From Brassica napus (Eukaryota > Streptophyta > Magnoliopsida > Brassicales > Brassicaceae): a stretch of 64,000 nt of DNA. The stretch is taken from assembly GCF_020379485.1 (NCBI RefSeq), contig NC_063452.1:11697065-11761064 (forward strand), in the 5' to 3' direction. Every line of letters starts with the position of its first letter. Position 1 is the first letter of the stretch. The notes below the pieces were generated by a model. It was not told the origin of the DNA and ran no database searches. It worked only from the letters and a program-made list of their open reading frames with translations. A program made the position numbers and the translations under genes. Below are positions 51,269 through 61,354 of the stretch, piece after piece.

Positions 51269-52762
51269 GTTTTATGTTTATTTATTTCCCTTAGATCTCT
51301 TTTTTGAGCTTACTCTCACACAAGGGACTGTATGAAGTAAGTTTGGGGGAGAGTCTACTATCTCACATCATTTTATGTTTTGTTTACTTGCCATGAGTCT
51401 CATGCATTACATTATGAATACTTATTTGCATAGAAAATCCATAAAATTTTGATATTTTTTGAAAATCTTCATGTAGTTTCACTTGATCCATTTGCATTTT
51501 TATGATTGAGTCTAGAAGCATTTAGATTGCATTCATGCATTGGGAGAAACCTTGTAAGAACACATGTTTAGAACTCAATTTGACATCCTAGCTAAACATA
51601 TCAAGTAGCTTAAGCATCTCTTGAAAAAAGCTTGTAAGCTTCGAGCCTTGAAAACTCTTCTTGAAACATGTTATTTGCTTGATGATTGACATTGTTCTTG
51701 AAACCAACTCCAAATGAACTAGGGCTTAATGAACTTAATCTCTCTTGCATATGGGCATTTGCATACTTGATCATGAATATTATACACATTTGGGTTATTT
51801 TTCTCTCTTTGTACCAATCTTTGTTAACCCAAATGGCACTTTCATACCTATTAACCCTCACCATTCTTTGAAGCCAACATTAATTTGCTTGAGTGAGGTC
51901 TTTTATTGATAGCATGTCATGTGCAAAATCTTGAGAGTATTAGGAGCGACAATGTGTTGTTCTCATCTTTGGATAGCATTAGGACCTCATTTGAGCTAGC
52001 CATGTTTGTTGGGTTCGTATGCTTGATTTTGATCTTGAGATTGGGATTTGAGTAAAAAAAACAAAAAAGAGGGATCTTGTGTTTATAAGTGGAATCCCCT
52101 TTAGAATAAAAGAAGAAAAAAAACATGAAAAGAGTGGGGAAAAAAAAATAAAAGAGCTGAGTGAATAAAAAAAAAAAATTTTTAGTTGGCTAAAATAAGA
52201 AATGGGAATGTGTTCATTGGATGAGAGATGAAAGTGAGTGTATCTTTGGGTTTTGGGATGATGAAAAGAATAAGGGTATAGCTTGAAATCATTTAGGAAA
52301 GGGGTAGAATGATGTGAACAAGTCATTGTATGCATGAATTGTTCATTTTCTTAGATAAATTTTGCATAATGTTTTTGTTCCTATTCTTGAGTGTGAGTCA
52401 CCATAAAAGATGCATTTGAAAACCCTTGCTTCACATTAGACCATTTTGTTCACCAAGCCAAATGATTGAGATCATGTGCCTATTTGTGAGAATTTACCTT
52501 GTGTGTGTGTGAATCAATGTGAGAGTTGGTTGAAAGAACTTGTTGGTTGATGAACATTACAACTTGTGAAGAGATAAAAGAGTCTTGATAGGCCTTGAGA
52601 AGCTAGAGTGTAATAAAAGTATTTGTTCATGCTATTTGCTATGTTTTTCTTTGGGATGTTAAGTTGAATGCTAGAAAGTGTTATTTTGGTTATAAGCTCC
52701 CAATTTTAAATATCTCCCTCTTGATTGTTTTTAAAGTTTACTTGTGGACAAGTAAATGACTA
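51269..52762 (+). other. 3' non-coding region of the Gypsy-like element
   Basis: No coding motif. A purine tract, aagtttgggggagag, lies near 51340. The rest is the long untranslated region expected between the ORF and the (missing) 3' LTR in Athila-like elements. A long run of a/g-rich sequence occurs at 52050-52210. Confidence 0.5.
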
Positions 52763-52876
52763 GTGTGAAATTATAGTATTGCACTAAAATGGTGTGATTT
52801 TTAGTGTTGGATTGAAGAAGGTTTTTGTATCAAAATCACACTAAAATAGTGTTTTGGAGTTGAGTTGGAGATGACC

Positions 52877-53690
52877 TAAAAACGATTTTTGAATATATTT
52901 TTTTTCTTCTGCAAGACAACAAGAATGTGGTTTGTAATATAGTAGAAATTTGCAAAAAAACATCCAAATTCTAAATTTATAGGCAACTTGTCCATATAAC
53001 AATTAATTCATTTTTTTCCTCTTTTTAGTGATCAGCCTTTATGCATTGTAAATTTCGGAGGAGAATATATTTGTGTTCACATTTGGTCCGTGCACGTGAT
53101 CGGATTTTTTCAAGAACATCCAAACACATAAAGAAGTCCATGACGTTGAATTACTTATTCTTACATTTTTGTTTTTGTTTTACTCATTCTTACATTGCAT
53201 AGTGTGCTTAAAACAATTCTTTTCGGTGTTAAAATAAAAATCTTTATCTAAAAGAAAATTTCGGTTTTTATTTTCGGTCTTTATCTAATATGAATTCTTT
53301 TCGATTTTTTAAAAAAACTGCTTCTCAAGAGTCTTTGCATGTGTCCGTGACTTTGTCGGGCAACATGGTCCGACCGGTTGATGTCGACATTAACCTAATG
53401 GTTGTCTTTTTGTGAGAATTATTCAACTAAAATACTCTAAACGTGTTTATTTATATTTTATATTTTATATTTGGAAAAGCAAATATTTTGACTCCATACC
53501 ATATAAACCATATAGTTTAAAAACTTAAAAATGCTATTTAATATTTATCATTTCAAATTCACAAATATGTCTTTGTCACTCAGAATAATAATGAGTGTCG
53601 TTGGGAAAGTTCAAAGGCTTTTGAAAGAAAATCATCAAAAAAGATTTGATTGTATTAGAGTAATATTTGATCCTATAATATTATTTGAGC
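52877..53690 (+). promoter_or_regulatory. Upstream region of the MGNC gene
   Basis: No ORF. A palindromic G-box, CACGTG, lies at 53093-53098 in gtgcacgtgatc, about 720 bp before the ATG. G-boxes bind plant bZIP and bHLH factors; relevance here is inferred. Confidence 0.35.
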
Positions 53691-53693
53691 ATC

Positions 53694-53700
53694 TATATAT
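53694..53700 (+). promoter_or_regulatory. TATA box of the MGNC gene
   Basis: tatatat in catctatatatacatg, 120 bp before the ATG at 53820. The A/T-rich leader has no upstream ATG in good context close to the start. Confidence 0.5.
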
Positions 53701-53819
53701 ACATGTGTTTTCACACTCATTGGCAATCACTTATTATCAAAGAAAAAGAAAAGCAAATCAAGTCTTCTTTATTTTCTTGTGATTTTGTCATATTTTTTTC
53801 TTTTTATAATTTGGTAATA

Positions 53820-54155
53820 ATGGGGAACTGCATGGATAGATGTAGGGAAGGAGAAGTAGAAGAAGGGAAGACAGAAGTAAGAGAAAATGCAAAAGAGTCT
53901 TTCAGACTTGATGGTGACGAAGATGGTCACGGTGAAATGAAGGTGAAGATAGTGCTTACAAGACATGAATTGGATATGTTTTTGCTTCAGATGAATAAGA
54001 ATGACGATGGGAACTTGATGATGACCAAAGATGTTATGGTAGAGCTAGAGAAGATGATCATAAAAGCATCATCATCGTTTTCATCATCACCATCGTGGGA
54101 ACCGTCTTTAGAGAGCATCATGGAGTGCCCCGAAGTTCAAGAGATGGATAGATGA
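53820..54155 (+). CDS. Small acidic protein with N-terminal acylation signal
   Basis: Single-exon ORF of 111 aa. It starts MGNCMDRC: Gly2 suits N-myristoylation, and Cys4 and Cys8 suit palmitoylation, so plasma-membrane attachment is likely. A charged, acidic middle (about 10-40) precedes the segment KVKIVLTRHELDMFLL. Residues 59-70 (NKNDDGNLMMTK) resemble a degenerate EF-hand loop without the usual acidic end position. A Ser-rich tract (84-91) and an SWEPSLESI motif near the C-terminus follow. I recognise no named domain. Position between LACS3 and the PI4K gene suggests the At1g64405 orthologue, an uncharacterised protein (synteny from memory). The start is chosen because of the MGNC signal; upstream in-frame codons lack an ATG. 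Confidence 0.8.
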   Translation: MGNCMDRCREGEVEEGKTEVRENAKESFRLDGDEDGHGEMKVKIVLTRHELDMFLLQMNKNDDGNLMMTKDVMVELEKMIIKASSSFSSSPSWEPSLESIMECPEVQEMDR

Positions 54156-54704
54156 GAGGATGGTGATGCTACAGAAATGATCTATGATAATAGGGGTGAC
54201 TAGCTAGTATATATTATCATGGGGATGTAAAGCATTGCGTTAAATACGGTGATCCGTAACATTTTTGTATCATTTAATATTTTAATAGGTACGTAGAAAT
54301 ATTTGTTTGTTTGTTAGACTATGGTCGGGGTCGATCTCGAACAAAATATAATCAGATCTTTTGATCTATCAAGAAAATATATGAATGCATTGGTTAAATC
54401 CTGACTGTTTAATTATTATACATTTTAATGATTATGATAAAGATCAAATATCGGGGGTTTAGCTAGCTCATATGGTTGAGCGAGCCACGATTCGAGAAGG
54501 GTATGGAGCTGAATGCGCATCTTACCAATCCTCATCTCCGCAACGTTTTATTTATTAAGCTTTATGGGAACAACAAACACAAAAGCTTAAAGGCTTCTTT
54601 CATGGAAGAAAAAATTATCCATGAAGAGATCAACGGTTTTTTCAATCATAAACAAACATTGATACATACAAGAAAACCATACTTTACTATGTACTTTGAA
54701 AAGT
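54156..54704. other. Intergenic DNA, no gene
   Basis: Contains the 3' UTRs of the two convergent genes on either side. Short frames here have no support. Confidence 0.55.
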
Positions 54705-56266
54705 TTACTTAATTAGCTCATCCAGACGACGTTCCATGGCCATAGAGACAGCTTCAAGGAACGTAGCCTCGCTTGAAGCAGGTAACACCGAGTTATGAGC
54801 TTCTCTCACTATCTCTTCAATCGCAGAGTCTTTGTTGACCGTTTCTCTGCACATCATGCTTCCAATTTGATACGGCGTTAGGTTTCTCTCAACGCCTTTC
54901 TTAAGAAGCATCGTGGAGATACGCAGCGTGCGTGCGACAGCTTCAGGGACGTCCCAACCGTTGAGTTGCAAAAGCGCAATGTCTTGTTCAGCGTCTAGCG
55001 AGTTTATGTAGTCAAGAGTGTCTTCAGAAAACAGGACTTTTGCTTGCGGCCAGTAAAGCCACTCGAATGTGCAATCTTCAAACTGCAGAGACCCATTTCA
55101 ATATAACTTTAGTTCCACTTTCTGATATATTGAATGCATTAATAAAGTCAACTTACATTCTCAGGCAAGCAGTAGCCCTGGTCAATTGGGATTAGAACGG
55201 TTTTGCCGTCTTCGCCTTTCCCGGTCAATATGTTTCCGGCATGCCGGTCAGCGTTTGCCATTCTGATGTCAAAGACGCTTATCTTATGCACTTCTTCCAC
55301 GGGAAAAGCTCCAGGGCCAATGTCTTCGCAGCTTCCGTTGTTCTTCATGAACATTTGCAAAGAACCAACTTTGGCATCTTTTGTACAACAACTGTCGACT
55401 CCCTTTGGGTTATTATACACTTTGTGAAAGCTTCTGACCATAGCGGTTGGTGGCACACCAGCAAAACCCATAACTTCTTTGGATAAAGATCTGGGTCCGC
55501 TTTTAGGATGATCTAACAAGTAAGCTGCAACTTCTCTAATAGCCCCTTCTCCCACTCTAGTACCTCTCTTCAGTCCCTGACCGTCAGATGACAAAGGAAG
55601 CTGCTGAGGATTGTTGACAGCCATAGGTTCCTCGTCCATGGGCTTGAAAACAGACACGTAGCTCAGACCGGTAGAATCTTGCATCAAGTATGTCCCTCCC
55701 GTTCCCTCAGCTGTTCTCACAGGTGGATTACCGTTGTTTAACCCATCGACCGTGCGGTCAATCGTATCCTCGATAACCTGAGGTAATCTCACAGCGGGAT
55801 TGAGAAGCAGAGGTTCTAACAAGAAGTCTTTCACCGTCTTCTTAAGCAGCAAGTGGATAACAGAGTTTCCATCTTTGCAAATCCCACCTAAGACTCTGTT
55901 ATCATCAAGCTTCTCCCCTCTAAAGAAGATCTCTTGATCATCAACATCAAGAAACCCTTTATTACCTTCTTTGGAGATGCGTTTCTTGAGATACCCAACG
56001 TTCTTACGGAGATCCACATGAAAGTAAAAGACTTGACCGGAAGTGGTGATGAGAGAGACGAGGAGGGGGTCATAGAGCTTCTTAAGCAGCAAATGCAAGA
56101 CACTACCACCGGTGACTCCATAGTCCTTGGCACGCGAGGCGTACCTGGCGAGCTCTCGACCACCGAAGACCAACTTCTGCCTTGTTATACGAAACCCATT
56201 ACATATGGTCTGAATCCTAACTTTGACGTCGGAAATGGAATCAGAGTGGTGGATGAACAAATGCAT
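54705..56266 (-). CDS. PI4KG2: Phosphatidylinositol 4-kinase gamma, type II-like (ubiquitin-like domains)
   Basis: Plant type II PI4K-gamma with N-terminal ubiquitin-like repeats. Members are reported to act largely as protein kinases (family knowledge). Two exons on the minus strand, 56266-55157 and 55082-54705, join in phase to 495 aa. Ub-like domains are at about 1-62 and 68-143. A kinase Gly loop GTGGTY lies at 188-193, Lys in VFKP at 208, the catalytic loop NADRHAGN at 338-345, and the metal-site IDQG at 361-364, where DHG or DFG-type residues are usual; the Asp is kept. The upstream in-frame stop supports this ATG, although the first Ub-like domain seems to lack its first strand. Synteny suggests At1g64460/At1g64470, which may be one gene in this lineage. 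Confidence 0.9.
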
Positions 56267-57378
56267 GGTTGGTGTGACTAAAGCCTAATCAATTCATAAT
56301 GATGATTCTCCTCTTCAACGCCAACAATCAAGATGGGAAAATGAAATTGAAAATCGATAATCAATCTCTTAACCACAACCTGTGGGCACTTAAACTACTC
56401 TTTCTCTTCTTCTTCTTCTTCTTCGGAGACAGGAAAGGGAAGCAGCTCTTACTTTTTTTTTTAAATAGACGCGCTCATTGGCCTTTTCCTGATTCCTTTT
56501 CGTAAATTAACGCCGTTAGTTTTTTACATTAACGACCGTCTGTTCCATATAAACGGAGTTGAATCTTTACCGTCATCAAACTGACAGAAGCTTTCTTTTG
56601 TCTCATCCATGCAATCAAAGCTTGCCACCTGTGATTATCTCGTAAGAAAAACTAAACAAGGGATAATTCTTTTATTCATTGGGGGGGACTAGACGAACCT
56701 AATTACTGGAATATTTAACTTTCCGTAAATTTGAACAGGTCGTAAACCGAGATTATTGCCGTTACACATGTATTGCGTCCTCTTTCCATTAAAAAATCTT
56801 TTCTCAAAAGCCTAAACTATATCATTGACATAGTTTAAAAAACATATACAGGTTCCTAGTATCATCTTTCTGTGTCTGTATCTCATCACAAGCTTCTTTT
56901 GATTGCTTTGACTTATTTAATACACTTAAAACAAAATATGTTAACGAAATTGTTACCACGATATATATATATATATATATATATATACTATCAGGATGAC
57001 ACATATTTTTTTTTATTAATTTAGTTTATAATATAACTTTTTAATAAAATTCAATAATGTGAATGTTTCTTCTGAGGTGAGGTGTACCTGAACGGAAGGT
57101 TGAAAAGAAAGTGTGTCAAGAGATGATAACATGAAACACTACAGATTTGACGTTTCTTTCCAAAAGATCCACTGACCAGTTCACAAATGATGCATATAAC
57201 ATTTTATTTTATTTGCCGTTCGTAAGAAAATGAACTCTTAATAAGCAGCTTAACTTTTTTAATCACATTAATTGCATCTAAAGAAAAGAGAGGCTATGTT
57301 ATTTAAAAAAACACTATGTGAATTTGAGTTGTTGGAAACGTCCAAACATGGCCGGTGGCTTTGATCTGACGGTAAAAT
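56267..57378. other. Upstream region of the PI4K gene
   Basis: No gene. Includes a TC-rich tract (about 56400-56425, ctcttcttcttcttc on the plus strand) and an AT microsatellite. Presumed to hold the PI4K promoter. Confidence 0.5.
56961..56987. repeat. (AT)13 microsatellite
   Basis: Uninterrupted AT run of 27 bp. Confidence 0.9.
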
Positions 57379-57399
57379 CACTATAAAAAAACACAAGTT

Positions 57400-57735
57400 T
57401 ATCGAATAAATTTAACGAGAAAAAGTAATCCTCGTAAATTTACGTCGATTTTACGAAGAACTTACGAAGAAAAATAAAATCAACGTTATTTCCTCGTAAA
57501 ATAACGACGAAATGATTTCGTCGTAAAGTCGATGTAATATCACGTGGTCTTTACGAGGAATTACGATTTTCTCGTAAACTCGACGTAAATGTAGCGTGTA
57601 CTTTACGAGGAAATATTTTACATCTAACTAGCGAGGAAATTTTGAATCCACCAACTTTGTAGTTGTAACACGTTTTTTTTCGGGCACCTAACTAAATTTC
57701 GTCGTAAATTCGTAGGAAAATTACAACTACCAGAT
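57400..57735. repeat. CACTA left subterminal repeats
   Basis: Many direct and inverted copies of cctcgtaaa / tttacgagg. In En/Spm-type elements such motifs bind the element-encoded TnpA-like protein (family knowledge). Confidence 0.8.
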
Positions 57736-57856
57736 TCGAAAATTTCCTATAAATATGGACATTTGAACATCATTTTAAACACACCAACAAGAAAAAAAAA
57801 ACGTGAAAAAAAAAAAAATATCGGGCTCCGGGAATATTTTTGAGTTGCGGAGGTGG

Positions 57857-60267
57857 ATGTATATGCATAGAGATGCTAACGGGAGAGTGACGAAAGAATA
57901 CCTTGCGGAGCTGGAGACATTTATGCATCAAGCAGATTCAACACCGCTCGCCCAAGAAAGTGGTAAGATGTTATGCCCTTGTCGGAAATGCAACAATTCA
58001 AAATTGGCAAATCGTGAAAATGTTTGGAAGCATTTAATAAATAGAGGTTTCACGCCAAATTACTATATCTGGTTTCAATATGGAGAAGGTTATAATTATG
58101 ATCAGAATGAAGCTAGTAGTAGTAATAGCAATTTTTAGGGAAGAACCGGTTGATCATCATTTGCATAATGAACATAGTTACCATCAGGAAGAGCAGATGG
58201 TAGATTATGATAGGGTTCATGATATGGTAGCTGATGCATTCGTAGCTGCTGATGCATTCGTAGCTCATGATGAAGATGAAGAACCTAATATAGATGCAAA
58301 AAAGTTTTATGAAATGTTAAATGCGGCGAATCAGCCACTTTACAGTGGTTGTAGAGAAGGTCTCTCTAAATTGTTGTTGGCTGCTAGAATGATGAATATT
58401 AAAACTGATCACAATCTACCTGAAAGTTGCATGAATGAATGGACATACTTGTTTAAAGAGTATTTGACGGAAGACAATGTGTCTGCTGATTCTTATTATG
58501 AGATTCAGAAACTGGTTTATAGTCTTGAGTTGCCTCCGGAGATGATAGATGTTTGCATCGATAACTGCATGATCTACTGGGGAGATGATGAGAAGTTAGA
58601 AGAATGTAGATTCTGCAAGAAGCCACAATTCAAGCCGCAAGGACGGGGACGTAATAGGGTACCGTACCAAAGGATGTGGTACCTACCAATTACAGACAGA
58701 TTGAAAAGATTGTACAAATCAGAGCAGACTGCTGGAAAGATGAGATGGCATGCCGAGCATACTCAGACAGATGGTGAGATGACTCATCCATCAGATACAA
58801 GAGCCTGGAAACATTTTAATAAAGTACATCCGGATTTCGCTAGCAATAGCCGGAATGTATATCTCGGATTATGCATAGATGGATTTAGTCCATTCGGAAT
58901 GTCAAGGAGACAATAGTCATTGTGGCCAGTCTTTCTTACGCCATACAACCTGCCATCGGAGATGTGCATGCAACGGGAGTTGCTATTCTTAACCATATTA
59001 ATACCTGGTCCGAACCATCCAAAAAGGTCTCTGGATGTTTTCCTACAACCACTGATAAAAGAGTTGAAGGATTTGTGGTCAACAGGGGCGAGGACGTATG
59101 ACTGCTCAACGAAGACGAATTTTACGATGCGAGCGATGCTTTTGTGGACCATAAGTGACTTTCCTACCTATGGGATGTTGTCTGGATGGACTACACATGG
59201 GAGATTAGCTTGTCCATATTGTAATGGAAAGACAGATGCGTTTCAACTGAAGAATGGTAGGAAGATAAGTTGGTTTGATTGTCACCGTCGATTTCTTCCC
59301 ATTGGTCATCCGTACCGAAGAAACAAGAATTTGTTTTGGCACAAAAGGGTTGTGAGAGACACTCCTCCTCCATATCTAACTGGAGAACAAATTGAAACGC
59401 AAATCGACTACTACGGAGCTAACGAAACAGTTCGTTGTGGTGGTAATTGGCATGTCCCTCGTAATATGCATGATTATTATGGTGTTCATCACAACTGGCA
59501 CAAGAAGAGTATATTTTGGGAGTTGCCATATTGGAAGGATCTTCTTCTGCGCCACAACCTCGATGTGATGCATATAGAGAAGAATTTCTTTGAGAACATC
59601 ATGAATACAATATTGAATATCCTAGGGAAGACAAAAGACAACATAAAATCTAGGTTGGGCTTGCCGTATATTTGCTCAAGAAGTGAGTTACATATAAAAA
59701 GCAATGGACAAGTTCCCGTTCCGATATTCAGATTGTCTTCAGAAAAAAAGTTGGTGTTGTTCAACTGGGTGGCATCAGAAGTGAAGTTCCCCAATGAGTA
59801 TGTTTTAAATCTCTCTAGATGTGTTGAAAAGGGTAAAAAGTTTATGTAACGGCTACTTCCCTTTGCATTTGCGGAGCTACTTCCAACAAACGTACATGAA
59901 ACACTTGCAGGTAGTATATTATAACACAGTATTTTATAATAGTTTAGTTTGCAATAATATATGACTAATATAATGTGTTTAATTATTTTTGGAATATACA
60001 AGGCATTGGAGCATTTTTCAGGGATCTGAGCACACACACTCTTAAAGAAGAAGTCGTGGAACAGCTTCAGCAGAACATTCCCATCTTATTGTGCAACTTG
60101 GAAAAGATATTGATGACATCCTTCTCATTGATCTGCATAATCATGACTACGAAGATCTTACCGACGATGCCACGGACGATGCTGTTATAGACGAGTTTAA
60201 TGAAAATGATGATGTTTCTAGTGATGACGAGAATGTCGATGTATCCGATAGATGTATTTGTTTTTAA
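57857..60267 (+). pseudogene. CACTA tnp2-family transposase (broken)
   Basis: An N-terminal transposase-associated domain starts near ATG 57857 (MYMHRDANGR, CPCRKCNN) in one frame to about 58138. A frameshift near 58133 leads into the next frame (58140-58916). A TAG at 58914-58916 interrupts the FGMSRRQ...SLWPV region. The tnp2 core continues to 59849 (LWTISDFPTYGMLSGW, CPYCNGKT, HNLDVMHIEKNFFENI). After a splice-like site near 59910 a short exon (60001 to about 60110, CNLEKI) joins abruptly to an acidic C-terminal tail ending at 60267, so the usual middle (DUF4218/DUF4216-type region) is deleted. Confidence 0.88.
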
Positions 60268-60539
60268 TAAGATTGATTTTCAGACTTAATGCATGTGATT
60301 TGATGGATTTAATCATGAAAAACTATTTATATAATTTGACTTTGTGTAAGGTAATAGGAGTTTGTATTAGAAATAAGAGATTGAGATTATAAGTTAAGGA
60401 ATTGTGGTTTTAGAATTTGGGGTTTGGAATGGAAAGAATAGATTGAGGTTAAAGGGAAGATGGGTTTGAGTTTCGGAATATATGAAGTATAAGATAAGGA
60501 AGATGGGGGTTTAGGGTTTCGGATTTTAGGGATTTAAAC
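60268..60539. other. CACTA inter-gene spacer
   Basis: No coding signal. Contains ggtttaggg/ggatttaggg-like degenerate repeats. Confidence 0.5.
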
Positions 60540-61290
60540 ATAATCCTCATAATTTCCTCGTAAGTTAATGAGGAAATAACGACGAAAAGAATGCATGACT
60601 CATTAATTCCACGTAAGCACAATTCGTCGTAAAGACCTCGTAACCGGAAAACTCGGGTCTCGCTATTTCCTCGTAAATAAAAATACGGACCTCTATATTT
60701 CCTCGTAAATGAACGACCAATAAAAAAGAAGAGAAAAAAAGAAAGAGAAGAAAGATACTGGAATCATAGGAGGGAAAAGACAAGGCGAGACCTACGTAAG
60801 TCTAGCCTTGTCTCCGCCCACATGTGTTTCCGTATCTTTCTCCCCTTCTTTTTTTTCCAAATCCTTCTAATTTGAGAAGCAAACTGGTGAGTAATTATCT
60901 CTGATTTGAGAAGCAAATCGGTGAGATTATCTTTGATTTGAGAAGCAAACTGGTGTGTATTTATAGGAAATTTCGAAAGGTTTTACGACCAATTAGCTTC
61001 GGCTCCTTCCTCGTAAATAAAAAAGCAGGCCTCGCTAATTCCTCGTAAGTGAACGAGGACATTACGAGGAAACCTAACACGGGACTTGCGAGTTCCTCGT
61101 TAATTCCACGTAAGCACAATTCGTCGTAAAGACCTCATAATAGGAAAACGCGGGCCTCGCTAATCCCTCGTTAATCAACGAGGACGTTACGTGGAAATGA
61201 AACGCGGGCCTTGCTAATTCCTCGTAAAGAAAAACACGGACCTCGCTAGTTGCTCATAAATTTACGAGGAAATTACGATGATTACTTATT
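60540..61290. repeat. Internal cluster of CACTA subterminal-type motifs
   Basis: At least a dozen cctcgtaa/ttacgagg-type motifs, and three copies of atttgagaagcaaa(c/t)tggtg near 60870-60950. They lie in the middle of the element, directly before the second gene. They may act as its promoter or derive from another CACTA end. Confidence 0.75.
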
Positions 61291-61354
61291 TCTTATATAA
61301 ACACGTGAACTGTGCTCTCCCATTTCCTCTCCACTTCCTCTCTCTTTCGTAGCT

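Larger units (their letters stand above)
48043..52762 (+). mobile_element. Non-autonomous Gypsy/Athila-like retrotransposon lacking its 3' LTR
   Basis: A long 5' LTR (48043-49759, TG...CA) is followed by TGGCGCCGTTGCCGGGGA (49763-49780), the tRNA-Asp primer site used by Athila/Tat-type Gypsy elements. The interior of about 3 kb has one acidic ORF, a 148-bp tandem repeat and long non-coding sequence, but no protease, RT or integrase. It stops at cttgtggacaagtaaatgacta, which resembles the region before an Athila-type polypurine tract. GTGTG occurs on both sides (48038-48042 and 52763-52767). No second LTR is present. Confidence 0.75.
47872..52876. repeat. MITE-like repeat interrupted by the Gypsy-like element
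   Basis: The left part begins ttctccaaccataatacc. The right part ends tgagttggagatgacc, its inverted counterpart. When the inserted 48043-52767 is ignored, the flanks join smoothly (accaaatttggtgtg to aaattatagt), with several more gtgtgat/atcacac motifs on both sides. Superfamily uncertain. Confidence 0.45.

Noticed and set aside
53531..53782. 83-codon ORF upstream of the MGNC gene
   Set aside because: AT-rich frame overlapping the promoter and leader. No conserved features, and it spans the TATA box.
55934..56281. 115-codon plus-strand ORF opposite the PI4K gene
   Set aside because: Antisense shadow of the ubiquitin-like and linker coding region.
57803..57856. Upstream start for the CACTA tnp2 frame
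   Set aside because: The codon there is GTG, followed by a lysine-coding A run; the first in-frame ATG is at 57857. Loss of an original ATG cannot be excluded.
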